Part shown: one piece after another, positions 1 to 11,140 of the stretch | Layout of the letters: the number at the start of each line of letters is the position of its first letter | How positions within the stretch are numbered: position 1 is the first letter of the stretch | Assembly: GCA_963921425.1 (NCBI GenBank) | Contig: OY992835.1 | Coordinates: 2,356,001-2,420,000, forward strand | Source: Dryas octopetala | Taxonomy: Eukaryota; Streptophyta; Magnoliopsida; Rosales; Rosaceae | Direction: 5' to 3' | Length of the DNA: 64,000 nucleotides | The notes under the pieces: model-generated | Database searches by the model: none | Told to the model about the DNA's origin: nothing | The model's input: the letters and a program-made list of their open reading frames with translations, nothing else | Program-made: the position numbers and the translations under genes

Positions 1-1030
1 CCAGCGGGTCCACTTGATTTTCTTCCGACCCAAATTTTATTCTCTCCCACTCCCTCTCTCATTTCTCTCACTTCTTTCTCCTCACCCTCATTCTTTCTCT
101 TCACTGTCACTTTCTCTCTCTTCGATGCATCGTCGTCCGGCCATGGATGGCGGCGAGACCCACCTCCCCGTGCTCGACTCTTACTCCTCTTCTTTCACAT
201 TGCCTCGGATCATCCATCCAATCACCAACGATGACAAAACGATGCGAAAACCAAGAGTCAACTCCGGCGGCGATCTGCTTCTTCCGACCACGACGAGGCA
301 CCGGACCTATCGGGTTTTGTTCCTCTTGTCGTTCTGAACACAATGGTACCCTCTAATCATCCATCCACCCAGACATGGCGGCGAATCACCGTCACTAAGT
401 AATATATATTTTGGCTAACAGAGTTCAATTTTAGGTGTGGAGGTGAACGTTTATGGTAAAACATACAATACTCAACTGAGTCAATTGGAAGGTGTAAAGG
501 ATATAGAGAAGCTGACACAAGTAGATGGAGGCTTTCTCAAACTCAAACCTCGTATATTTATTATCAAGAGTGTTGTATTTGTAGTTCATTTTTTCTCTAA
601 AATGTACTATTCTTGTTTTTCAAGGTTACTGGGGGTCCAATCTCTCAATTAAAATGAGTTAGTCTCAAAAATTACTGTATAGCAATGGCGATTTCTCTTT
701 GAATATACCATTCACTTTTCTTGAGTATGTCATCCCAGCGGGAAAGAAATTCCTGAAAAAGGAAAAGATCCAATTAAACATGAACACTGGTATTGGAACA
801 AAAGTTTTGTGCAAGACAACCAGTCATCCTTTGAAGGTGCCGCTTTGATCATCAGTCAGAGGTCTTACTGTCTTATATATTATTTAAATAAGCAATGCGG
901 TAACGTTTTTTATTTTTTCTTGACTTCTCAGGAGTTACGGAGACAAGTAGGAAAATTGAGTTTTCTATATGAAGCAGATGTTCTCAATTGGTCACTTAAT
1001 GACTTAAGTTTCTTATACACTGTAAGTTTT
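1..1030. other. Intergenic, pyrimidine-rich then AT-rich; no gene supported
   Basis: The first 130 bases are pyrimidine-rich, like a plant 5' leader, and are followed by a short GC-richer stretch with an ATG near 144 that stays open for about 69 codons. Nothing in its translation resembles a known family. From about 437 a plus-strand reading (EVNVYGKTYNTQLSQLEG and onward) and a second near 750 (LNMNTGIGTKVLCKTTSH) look weakly protein-like but are short and separated by stops. These may be remnants of a decayed gene or transposon. I see no splice-consistent gene model. Confidence 0.35.
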
Positions 1031-1040
1031 CTATATGACG

Positions 1041-1585
1041 GGCTATGATTGTTTATGTTTATCAGTAACAATATGTAAGTAAGGCTATCAGTAACAATAT
1101 GTAAGTGGGGGCTATGATTGTTATTGCTTATAAGTAACAATATTTGTAAGTAGGACTATAATTATTACTGCTTATCAGTAACAATATGTAAATGAGACTA
1201 TGATTATTACTGCTTATCCGTAACAATATGTAAGTGGGGGCTATGATTGTTACTGTTTATCAGTAACAATATTTAAGTGAGGCTATGATTGTTACTGCTT
1301 ATTAGTAATAATATGTAAGTAAGGGCTATAATTGTTACTGTTTATCAGTAACAATATATAAGTGAGGCTATGATTGTTACTGTTTATCAGTAACAATATA
1401 TAAGTGGGGCTATGATTGTTACTGTTTATCCGTAACAATATGTAAGTGGGAGCTATGATTGTTATTGCTTATCGGTAACAATATGTAAGTAAGGCTATGT
1501 TTGTTACCTCTTGGCCGTAACAATATGTAAGTGAGGCTATGGTTGTTACTGCTTGTCAGTAACAATATGTAAGTGAGGCTATGAT
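1041..1585. repeat. Hairpin-forming minisatellite, about 13 units of ~42 bp
   Basis: About thirteen direct repeats of roughly 42 bp follow one another, each built as GGCTATG, ATTGTTACTG, a five-base spacer, CAGTAACAAT, then ATGTAAGTG(A/G). The two ten-base blocks are inverted complements, so every unit can fold into a short hairpin. The second unit is shortened and the last is partial. Units differ by a few substitutions, mostly in the spacer and linker. No open frame crosses the array. Confidence 0.85.
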
Positions 1586-1755
1586 TTGTATAAGTTGCCT
1601 TGTTTTTTAGTTTTTTTGTATAGTGAAAAATTAAAAATAGTTATTGTTGGGTTTGTTTTTTTTTTTTTTTAAATGTGGAAAAGAAAAAAAAAAGTGCTGC
1701 TATTTTGACCTAGTTAATTTATTTTTATCCCCACTATACTCTTTATAACTAAGAA

Positions 1756-1985
1756 GTGAAATTTCGGATTTCGCAGAAATTTTGATGGACATTTTGACAA
1801 AAATTAGACAGAAACGACGAAAATTGCTATCAACATACGAAAATTTTGAATAAAACTTTACCATATGTTTACTTAACATATTATCTACTACATTGATAAA
1901 AAATATTGAAGAAATCTACTATATAGGTTTCATGTTATATAAGATAAATATAATGCGCGCTATAGGAAAATACTGTTAAATAAAT
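1756..1985 (+). repeat. Dispersed repeat, copy A (partner at 48635)
   Basis: This stretch, from the run of GAAATTTCGG-like words to the ATAATGCGCG / ATACTGTTAAA motif, aligns by eye with 48635-48860. Shared blocks include ACATATTATCTACTACATT and ATATAATGCGC. No terminal repeats or coding capacity were recognised, so the class of the parent element is unknown. Confidence 0.6.
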
Positions 1986-1994
1986 AGAATTAGT

Positions 1995-2325
1995 ATATTT
2001 TTTATACTCTATAATTCATACACTAAATCATATATACTCTATATACCCTAATACTCTTTTTATACTCTATAATCTATATATTAAACCCTATATATTCTAT
2101 ATTCTATAATCTATATTCTTTATAATATGGTATATTAGGGTTTAGGCCATTTATGATATTTTAATTATTTTTTATATAGTCATATATTAGTGTTTAAGGT
2201 TTAAAAGCAACCAAATGAAACCCAAATCAACCCTTAACCTTTTTTTCATCTTTTTTTTTTCTTTTCTTTCTTTTTTGTTCTCTTTTCTTTTCTTTTCTTT
2301 TTCTTTCCTTCCTATTCCTTCCCAT
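1995..2325. repeat. AT-rich and pyrimidine-rich low-complexity sequence
   Basis: Bases 1995-2125 are variations on TATACTCTATAAT and TCTATATTCT. They are followed by a long T/C tract (about 2238-2325) that runs up to the hAT-type element. No gene or defined transposon is visible. Confidence 0.6.
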
Positions 2326-3026
2326 TAAGGATGTGTTTCAGACGGATCGGATCGGAAATATGGTATTCCAATTCCAATTCCAATCCAAAAAATTTCGGAA
2401 TGAAATTTTTATTCCAAAAAATCGGAATTTCAACATTTCATTCTAATTTGAAATTTTTGGATTTCTCGGAATTTTCGAATTTTTTCATAATATCACATTT
2501 TCGGAACTTTCAGATAAAAATTTGAAATTTTCAGATAAAAAATCAGAATCTTCACGTTACTTTTTGTTATTAGTAAAAAAAAAAAAACAATTACACGTAC
2601 AAAAAATGTGGGTGTTTTTGTTAGCATTTATGTTATTATGATACACATATATTTATAATATACATATGTTTATATTAATAGTATTAGTTTTTTTTTTTAA
2701 TATATATGTATGTGTATGTTTAAAACAAATAAAAAATTAATAAAACATATAGTAAAAAACTAAATAAATGATATAATATTAATATAAATACGAAATAAAT
2801 TGGCATAATTTCGAAAATATCGAATCGGAATGCCTTTGGAAAATTTCGGATTGCATTCGGATTGGATCAAAATTTACAGATACATTCCAATTCCAATCCA
2901 ATTTTTTTCAGAATTTTCGGAATTCGGCATTTTCGGATTTCAGATTTGATTCGGACGTTCCAAAATTGAAAATTTTCGGATTGAAATCGGTCGGATTCGA
3001 ATTTTCCAATCCAAATCACACCCCTA
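2326..3026. mobile_element. Non-autonomous hAT-type element
   Basis: The element starts TAAGGATGTG and ends CACACCCCTA, which is TAGGGGTGTG on the other strand, so the termini are imperfect inverted repeats of the plant hAT type. It is flanked by an 8-bp target duplication with one mismatch (CTTCCCAT at 2318-2325, CTTCCCGT at 3027-3034); eight bases is the hAT hallmark. Both ends carry repeated CGGATCGGA / CCAATTCC words in opposite orientation, giving a partly fold-back structure. There is no transposase frame, so it would depend on an autonomous relative. Confidence 0.75.
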
Positions 3027-3034
3027 CTTCCCGT

Positions 3035-4200
3035 GACTCTCTCTAGTTCCCTCTCATTTCTCTCTCCTAGTCCCATAAAAAATCCCCAAAGAAAAAGTCA
3101 AAGGGTTGCAGCGCCACTGTACTTGCCTTACTTTATTGTCTTTACTGGTCTTGGCCGCTGCTTGTTCCGATCACAACATCAAGAGGACAGACTTGAACGC
3201 ATCAACTAAGACCAATAGCTGCGCATCTCTTCCTCCTTCTCCTCTCTCTGTCTTTCTTCCTCCTCTCCTTCCCGATCTCCTTCTCTTCCTCCTCTCCTCC
3301 CCCTCTCTTGGGGTGCTGAGATCTAGCCGGAATTGGCTAAGTTTGTGCAATTAATTGAGCAAAGATAGAGAGAAGAGAGAGAAAAGCACTTAGAGTGCAA
3401 AAATTGCTGGGTTCGAAATTTCGGCAAATTTCCATACCCCCCCAAAAACGAAATTTTTGACGAAATTTCGCCGAAAATTTTGAAATTTTATTCTTTGTTT
3501 ACAACCAACTCCAAAATTAAAATTTTTAAAACTGATTATTATACCCAACAACTTTTCCCAAAACACCCTTATTAATACCCAACGAACACACTTAATACTA
3601 TACACTCAACCTATTCTTTTCTATACCCAACAAACAGACCCACCACCACCACATAGTACTCTTCCTCCTTCTTCCTTCTTCTGCTAGTTTCCTTTTTTTT
3701 TTTTTTTTTTTTCTCCTTCAGACATATTTAATAATTAAAAAAAAAACCCCTCATTTTCTTTCTTTTTTTTTTTCCCTCCTTTTCTTTCCTTATTTTCCTT
3801 TTTTTTTTCATTCTTAAATTTTTTCTACAGAAACTCCCCAGCAGACTCCCTCCTCCCTCCCCACCCAACCAACAATACGCCGATCTAGATGTCTGCGACG
3901 TCGGTCAGTTGGCGTCATCTCTCTCTCTTTTTCTGTTTTTCATTTCTCTCTTTATTCCTCTCTCTGGTTTGCTACAATGGAGGCCAAATCAGATTGGGTC
4001 ATTTTTTTTTTGCTACAAGAAGAACGTAGAACCACCAGTCCACCACGTACCCTTGCTTTGGTGGTTATGCAAATAGAAATAGAAATAGAAATAGGAAAGG
4101 AGGGAGGGAGAGAGAGAGAGAGAGAGATAGAGAGGGCGATGGAGGGTTGCCGGTCATATCCGCCGACGATGAGGTGACAATAGGGATGGGCTGTTGGCGA
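3035..4200. other. Intergenic, several pyrimidine-rich tracts; no gene supported
   Basis: Bases 3106-3354 form a plus-strand open frame that begins like a secretory leader (LTLLSLLVLAAACSD) but runs into low-complexity serine/proline/leucine from a CT-rich tract and matches nothing I know. From 3410 to 3500 there are repeated GAAATTTCG words like those at 1756. Bases 3660-3960 are T/C-rich. A GA-rich tract lies at 4070-4140. No intron-exon structure can be assembled. Confidence 0.35.
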
Positions 4201-4638
4201 TAGAGGTGTACAATGGGCCGAGCCGGCCCGATTCTGGCACAAGCCCGACCCATACATATAGGCCAGGTTGGGCCAATATTTTCTATCCCGTTGGGCCGGT
4301 TCGTTTATATTAGTATTTCTCAATTTTTTTTTTTAATTTACTATCAGTCTTGTTTCATTTTTTAATTTTGATTTTGGTAATGAAATTAGATAGAAAATGG
4401 AATGGCATAAAAAACTATTTGATTTATTAACAATAATATAAACTTAACAAAATTAAAATAATGAATTAGGCCGACCTGACCTAGCACGACCTATTATAGG
4501 TTGGACCATGAAACGGGCTGGGCTTAAGGTTTAAAATAATTGGCCCAGCCCATCCCGATTATTAAATGGGCTAGCCCGAGCACGACATGAAGCACGAATG
4601 AGGCGACTTTAAATGGGCCATCCCGTTGTGCACCTCTA
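4201..4638. mobile_element. Short non-autonomous hAT-type element (MITE)
   Basis: Termini are TAGAGGTGTACAATGGG at the left and its near-complement at the right (TAGAGGTGCACAACGGG when read inward). The flanking 8-bp duplication is GTTGGCGA (4193-4200) against GTTGGCGG (4639-4646), one mismatch. Sub-terminal sequence is rich in GGGC / GCCC words (GGGCCGAGCCGGCCC and similar) in both orientations. At 438 bp with no open frame, it is a MITE mobilised by a hAT transposase elsewhere. A related right end is seen at 61705-61762. Confidence 0.8.
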
Positions 4639-4646
4639 GTTGGCGG

Positions 4647-7405
4647 GCTGGTGGGGATGGATGATGAGTTTGACTTAAATGAGTTTTTTTTTTAATTTAA
4701 TTAGTATGTCTTTATTAGTAAATTTACATTATAGTAGAGTATGAAATTACATTCTCATTAAAGTATTGGGACTATTAATAAATTAATTAGGGCTAAATAG
4801 CCGCACCCGAAAAAATGGCATTAAAAAAAATAATTTGTTTTTAAGTTTTTTTGCACAATAAAAAGTGGCAATTCTTCAGATGTGGGAAAAAAACTAGCGG
4901 TAAAAAAAAAAATTCACTGTGCCACTACAGCACTTACTTACTGTAGCATGTGGGCCGAATGATCACTATATTTTAAAAAATGAACTTAAAAAAAAAACTC
5001 ATATATAAAAGCCAGTAATTGTTAAATTAATAAGATATAGTGGTATAGGAATTTTTTTAATAGAAAATTAGAACTCCATATTAAGGAGATCAAATTTTGA
5101 AACTTCAAAATAGAGTTGAAAAACTAAAATTGTAAAAAAGCTGAATTATATCTTACGGGTGGTGTGGAAACCTCTACACTATTTTAATGTTTTTTGTTAT
5201 TTTGTCAAAACACTATTTTAATGTTATAGAGGTGCGAAAATCCTTGAAAATCCTCTAAAAACATCTCCAACCGTAATGCATAAAGATATCTGCTGTCTAT
5301 CAACTTCCCTGTGTCCTTATCTAAGAGGAGACAGACAATTTGAGAACAGAAAATCAACACTCGTCTGAGAATAGTAAAGGTCCCTAGCCAAACTAAATAT
5401 TGTTTACAATATTTATTCTTAACCATTTCAATGTTTTAAACCCAAATTTGGAGTTCCAAACCAGACCCCATAACAAAATGAAGATATATATCTAATAATT
5501 TTAGACTCTAAGGCGTCATACTCATACATGATATATTTTCTCTAAAGGAATTTAAATATAATTAGAATTTAATAATTGAAAAGTGAAAAAGATAGAATGG
5601 AAACCAAATTTTATATAGATTTTTGCTGGAGTTAAATAGAAAAGGACAAATGAAAAGTAAAAAAAAAAAACAAAAAAACAAAAGAGATCTCTGAATTCTA
5701 TTTAATTGCTCTCACTCATAAACATATTAGAATATGAGCCAAAGAAAAACCAACCATATTCAGATATCCAAACACAAATTTTGATAGAACCAATATACAA
5801 AAATAAGTGATAAGACACCAAAAACAATCGACCTCATGAAAAGCATTAAAGATGGATCAGAAACACCTGGCTTGGTGACTCTGTTAATACAGAGTGTAGG
5901 TCGCACAGTTTGTTCAGCGTCGATCATTTGGGGAAATATTCATCACTTCCATCTTTATTTATTAATTCATGGTTTTCAAAAACACTAATATTCAAACACA
6001 AAAACAACCACAAATTGAACAAAAAATTGAAAAGAGTAATTAGTGGGTTGGGAAAGATCAGAGTTCTGGCTTGGAAATAAAAATAGCGCAAGTTGGAATC
6101 AACTTCGATCATATGGGGAAAGTAACATCACCTCAATCCCAAACCCTAATTAAAAGAACAAAAAAAAAAAAATCACAACACAAAACAAAGAAAAAAGGTA
6201 GAGGCCTTGAGGCGTTGCCAGAAAGAGAAGAGCTACGGCGTCGTCTCATAGGCAGCGCTCAGACTCTAACTCAGACAGCGCTAATGATAATTAGATTTCG
6301 ACGCCCAAATTCTAACCCTAACGGCTACTACGAGGTAAGCGAAGGCAGAGTGAGTGAGAGGGCAAAAGGAGGTGAGTCAATTTATAGGCTCTAGTCTTCC
6401 ACTTGGAAACCCTAATCTCATCACGCATTTGGGCCTGGTTTTAAAATTCGAAACGGAGAAGTTAATATTAAGGATTAGAAACACAGCTAATTACCACATT
6501 GCCACTGATTATTCGAAACAGCTGCGGCCCACTAAACTAACGGGCCGTCGCAGCCATACTTTTCTATGCTTCCATGGGCTCTAGACTAGAAAAGCCCAAA
6601 CTTGGAATCCAAAGTCAAAATAAAATAGGCAGAGAAAAACTGTAAAATCAAAACCCACCCACGTCTCTACACAAATTTTTACCCATAAACGATAATGGAA
6701 AACTATTAGGACTCGTTTGGTTTAAGTTTTGAAAGCTTAAGAATAGAAAAATAATTCAATTCTCATGTTTGATAATGGTAAGTTTAGGCCTAGGAAATGG
6801 TTTCTTGGCCTATAGGAATTTGATGCACCAAAAGAGTGGAAAATCAATCTCACATCTCAGCTTGGGAGTTTTTTTTCTCTCCCCTGGGAAAACATTTATC
6901 ACACTTTTTCTGACAATTATAATCCTTTTAATATTTGAAAAATACCAATTTTATCCAAAAGAAAAAGTCTTCACATTCTTTTTATTCATTATTTTGTAAA
7001 ACCCTTCACGCTTTCTTCAGACCAAATACCCAACATTCATATTCTATACATATAAGAGCAAGGCAGAGCTTCAACTTCAGGGGGCCGAAGAATTTCACTT
7101 GGTTCATCTTGACATCAACTTCGATTAAGGTGTGTTTTATATATCTATTCATCACCCAACATGATTCAAGTTTGTTTTATCTTCTTTGGCTGGAGCACAA
7201 CTGAGAAAGAAACAATTCCTGAACTAAGCTATTCTCTTGCCTTGAATCAAGGACTATACTGATTGTATGACTCTGTGATGGTATTGCCACCCTTCCTTGT
7301 TCTCTTCATTATTCAACTCTCCTAGCTTGCCTTAAATTCTTCCACCAAGCTGAGCCGGGAACTTCCCTTGGGCCTTGCACACCTTTCGGCCTTTTAATTT
7401 GTTAC
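4647..7405. other. Intergenic AT-rich sequence; no gene supported
   Basis: Mostly AT-rich non-coding sequence. A GC-richer island at 6190-6370 looks like a gene 5' region read on the minus strand (AACCCTAA-type words and several in-frame ATGs), but no continuing exons are found. Two related blocks (5908-5950 and 6105-6145, each with GATCAT.TGGGGAAA) suggest a small local duplication. Nothing else is identifiable. Confidence 0.3.
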
Positions 7406-7451
7406 GGCTCAAATGTCAAATATGGGCGTAAACATATTTGACATTTGAGCC
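7406..7451. repeat. Perfect 18-bp inverted repeat with 10-base loop
   Basis: GGCTCAAATGTCAAATAT (7406-7423) is followed by ten bases and then by its exact reverse complement (7434-7451). There is no T-run afterwards and no adjacent gene, so there is no reason to call it a terminator. It could be a fold-back element core or an RNA hairpin. Confidence 0.8.
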
Positions 7452-7792
7452 TCGGCCATCTTGTCTTGGCCTAATGGTTGAGGAAATGCAAATGCTTTGA
7501 AACCTTGTTCAAACTTTGCTCTTGTAAATTTTTGGCAAGACACCAATAATTCCACACTTGTCATTTTTTTTGTTTCCTTAGCTAAGGCCATGACCTACTT
7601 TCTAGTGAATACCTTGGATAAGACCTCCTCACCTACTGCTATTCGGCAAATTTATTATCCTGGTCACGTGAGTGATTAGACGCTTACCGTTACATAAACC
7701 AAAGCATCTTGACAACTATGAACTCCTCTCAACTTGTGCTTTATTAATAATTTTGGAAAAGCTTTTAAAATTAAAATTAATAAATTTAAAAA

Positions 7793-8131
7793 CCTTGGGC
7801 GACAAATTTCTTTGTCTCCCAAAGATACTTTAGGCGACAAACCATTATTTCGTCGCCTAAACCACCTTTGGGAGATGAATAAATTTGTCGCCTAAGGGTG
7901 CTTTAGGCAATGAAATAATGGTTCAATGCCTAAAGTGTCTTTGGGAGACGAAGAAATTTGTCGCCCAAGGTTGGTTTAGGCGATGAAATAATTGTTCGTC
8001 GCCTAAAATCATCTTTGGGAGACGAAGAAATTCCTTCGCTCAAAGATGATTTCGTCGCCCAAAGTCTTGGGCGACAAACATCTTGACAAAATTAGAGTTT
8101 GGGCGATGAAATAGTTTTTTTTCTTGTAGTG
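7793..8131. mobile_element. CACTA-type terminal region (fragment)
   Basis: The segment ends TTTCTTGTAGTG, the complement of a CACTACAAGAAA terminus typical of plant CACTA elements. The 330 bases before it are a dense set of sub-terminal repeats built on GGGCGACAAA, TTTGTCGCC(C/T)AA and TTTGGGAGACGAAG in both orientations, as expected for transposase-binding sites near a CACTA end. No matching CACTACAAG start was found upstream, so this is either a truncated end or a deletion derivative. Confidence 0.6.
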
Positions 8132-9483
8132 TGGACCAATAAAGAATAAACAAAATATCGCGGGCCTATATGAGATTTTTTAAAAATTAAGTGAACCAAT
8201 GTTGCAAATTTGCAATTTCCTCAAGAAAATTATATTTTTTTGAATTTATCCACGTCCCTCTTCTTTCCTGATGGGAGGAAAACCGATAGCCTAAAATCTT
8301 TTCTTTTGTATATTATTTTTGTCATTAAATTTTAATTTGTATATCAATTCATAGTCATACATGAATTCTAATTTTCTTGTGAATATCGTAATTTGTATTT
8401 ATTTTTCACAATTCGAAATTAGCTAGGGACCTTTCAGTTTTTAATGGATCTATAAGATAAAATACATAAAAGCCAATTGACAATTTCTAATAAAAATTGA
8501 TTTTATTCGTATTAGATAAAAAAAAAATGAGTTGGGGGGAGGGGGAATTGAATTTGAGTGTTTTGTGAATAATTCTACGATCCTTCCAACTGCCAACAAC
8601 TTCAACAAAAATAATAATTTAAGAACTAGATTGGAACAAATTAGACTTAAGATATTGAACCAAAAGTGAAAAAAATAAAAATTAACATATTTTTATTGTA
8701 TTGGAATGGTGCATTGGGGATCAATGGTCCTAGAAAGTTGTATAATAATTCATTATTATTTCTATTGAAATCTCTGAAACCTTGGTTTGGTTTTAGAGAT
8801 CCATGCAACCTGTTGCCACCAATGCAGCGTGCCCAGTCTTTTGCACCAAAATTTAATCCAATTTCGATCCCCAACCTGTTTTTGGTGCAGCAGCAGTACC
8901 TTTGGCCTTTGGATTTTAAATTGTTTTTATTATTTTTTATTAGTTATTATATTTAGGAAAGGATGACACATGCAATCTTCTTATATTTTAAAATAATAAG
9001 TAACATGTCTTGCTGAGTTTTGTCTGCATAATAATATTTAAAGTTTCACACACCAACCTGGCAAAAAAAAATTAAAAAATCACACACCAAGATGTACTTT
9101 GGCCTCGTATCCGACCAGACCAAAAAATACTCTGTTTTGTATCCTTTTTTATTCTTGCTTACGTAAAACGTGCTCAAAATATAACCTGTTTTTAATTTCG
9201 AACAACAAAATATATTGTTCATTTGTCAAATATCTTTGTGTTTTTGAACCTTTTCATGCACATGCACAAGTCTTGTCACCAACAAATGACACATAAATAA
9301 GTAAACTAAATCTCTGCTGCGATCAAATATAGTGTGCTCTTAGTCTAACCTCACGTTTCTTTAATACGATTACATCATTTCTATTCATTTTTGTACATAT
9401 ATGATTCATGTGATCACTACAAAGAGGACCATGTTACTATGAATCCCTCTTTTTAGCATTTTCTTTTCTGGAAAAATTGATTA
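8132..9483. other. Intergenic AT-rich sequence; nothing identified
   Basis: AT-rich sequence without recognisable coding potential. A 96-codon open frame at 8666-8956 has no family resemblance and a strongly overlapping frame on the other strand, so I regard it as chance. Confidence 0.3.
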
Positions 9484-9492
9484 TAAAAGTAA

Positions 9493-10017
9493 GGGAAAAA
9501 AAGATTTTGGTCCCTATGTTTTACCCTGAAAGTATATTTGGTCTTTGTGATTTCAAAACTCCGCATCTGATCCATGTATTTTATTTTGTTTGCAATCTTA
9601 GGACATTTTGCACCCACATGAATTTTTTTTTTTCTTCAAATCACTTATTTAAACTCTTGAGTTTTACTTAAGAATGACAGAAAATCATATACGTAATCTT
9701 AAATTTGATTTTCAAATAAAAATTTATAGAAATCCCATATGTAAAGTTCAAACCCTAAAAGTTTTGTAAGCCTCAATCTCTTTAGCAAATAAATACGAAA
9801 ATGAAAATGAAAATTAGTTTTAGAAAATCCATAAAATGGTCGTTCAATAGAAAAATGGATAATTTATTCCCAAATCGAAAATTTTAGTTTTGTTAAAATT
9901 TTCCCTAGATTGCAAACAATATGAAACACACAGACCAAATGCAGAGCTTTGAAACCATAGGGACAAATCTATTTTCGGGGTAAAACACAAGGACCAAATT
10001 CGTTTTTTTTTTTTTCC
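9493..10017. mobile_element. Fold-back Mutator-type MITE, 9-bp target duplication
   Basis: Perfect 9-bp direct repeats TAAAAGTAA flank the element (9484-9492 and 10018-10026). Its ends are long imperfect inverted repeats: the left arm reads TTTTGGTCCCTATGTTTTAC, and the right arm read inward is AATTTGGTCCTTGTGTTTTA. Similarity continues for over 100 bases (ATTTGGTC, TTTCAAA.CTC.GCAT, TTGTTTGCAATCT). Nine-base duplications plus long TIRs are characteristic of Mutator-like elements. No transposase frame. It is related to 51629-52066. Confidence 0.8.
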
Positions 10018-10309
10018 TAAAAGTAAACCATAAGTCCATCAAGCTTTAGTTAAAAGCGTTAATAAAATTCTCTAATAAAAATTTTGATAATATTAAACTC
10101 ACTTGTGGGAGCGATAAATCACTACAGTGCACTGGCCAGAGACACCTTGGGACCATGGGACATGTGCCCCCACTAACTAAAGACAAACCTCTCATATGTC
10201 TTGCACTCTCATACATATATTTTTACAAAAGAATTCTTAAGGAGTAATTTTTCAGTGCGATCGTAATATCGTCACATGGTGTTATTTGTCTACCTATGTT
10301 ATAACGCAT

Positions 10310-10560
10310 GTATATATATATATATATTTTTTTTTTGGCTAACTGAGGGTGTCCTGAGCCAGCTTTCATGCACCAGACTAATTCCTTGGGCCGGTCAAAG
10401 ACAAGTAATTCACGCCGGGCCTAGGGGATTCACAAGGGATTTTACCTCCTTTGCTGCCTGGCTCCAAGGGTTGAACTGGAGACTCGAACTCGGGTGCCTG
10501 TGTTTACAGTTACATCTCCGAAACAACTCCTTCAATACCTTGGAGTTAACACATGTACCT
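10310..10560 (-). mobile_element. Possible SINE-like element, minus strand
   Basis: Read on the minus strand, the segment contains GAGTTCGAGTCTCC (complement of about 10475-10488), close to the RNA polymerase III box B consensus. It runs to an A-rich/TA-repeat end (complement of 10310-10340), as expected for a tRNA-derived SINE 3' end. The inner block (complement of GGGTGTCCTGAGCCAGCTTT) resembles a common plant SINE body. Box A and a clear target duplication were not found, so this is tentative. Confidence 0.3.
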
Positions 10561-10573
10561 TTATTAATATTAT

Positions 10574-11140
10574 TGTTAAACAAGATGTCTTGCAGAGCAA
10601 GGACACCTCCTAGCTCTAGGATTGACCTTACTTATCTTTGTCAACATATGTTTCTTGTATCACAAGTATTAAACTCCTTATAGGCTTAGTGTTGTGTAAA
10701 TATGTGTCACATATTGTGAATAATATCAATCAAATTCCAAACTTCTACATGGTATCAAAGGTTCTATCGAATTAGTGGGTTTTATTTTCTCTCCTACCGT
10801 TCCCCCCGTACCTGCTACACATTAAAAAAAAAACAAAAATTTGAACCCTAGCATGCTTGTTGCATCTTTGCTCTAATGGATACTACTTTGGCTTCTTTCT
10901 TAACTTCTTCCTCTTTTCTTGTCCAACGCAATGTTTCCCACTTTATGAAATTAACAAAGTCCAATTATCTTCTTTGGGTAGGTCAGATGCACGTATTTCC
11001 CACTAGTCATGACTTCTGGACGTATGTTGATGGTTCTTACTCTACCCCGACCTCCACTATCCCTGCCTATAATCATATTCTTGTTGTCCTAATCTTGCTT
11101 TTCTCATATGGTATACTAGACTGATAAACTTGTTTTCAAC
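10574..11140 (+). mobile_element. Copia LTR retrotransposon fragment (fossil)
   Basis: A short LTR-like block (10574-10749, TGTTAAACAAG to TTCTACA) is followed at once by TGGTATCAAAGGTTC, close to a plant initiator-Met tRNA primer site. A gag-like frame from about 10876 follows, in which NVSHFMKLTKSNYLLW and FWTYVDGS match the start of plant Copia gag proteins. The rest of the element is absent, so this is a broken remnant. Confidence 0.65.

Noticed and set aside
14-343. Open frames on both strands near the window start
   Set aside because: Low-complexity Ser/Leu/Pro translations from a CT-rich tract, overlapping on both strands and with no family resemblance.
1041-1585. CRISPR-like regular array
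   Set aside because: Units are contiguous direct repeats with no unique spacers, and the DNA is from a plant nucleus.
6712-6780. GGACTCGTTTGGTT block resembling the start of a PIF/Harbinger MITE
   Set aside because: No inverted partner or target duplication was found within the next kilobase.
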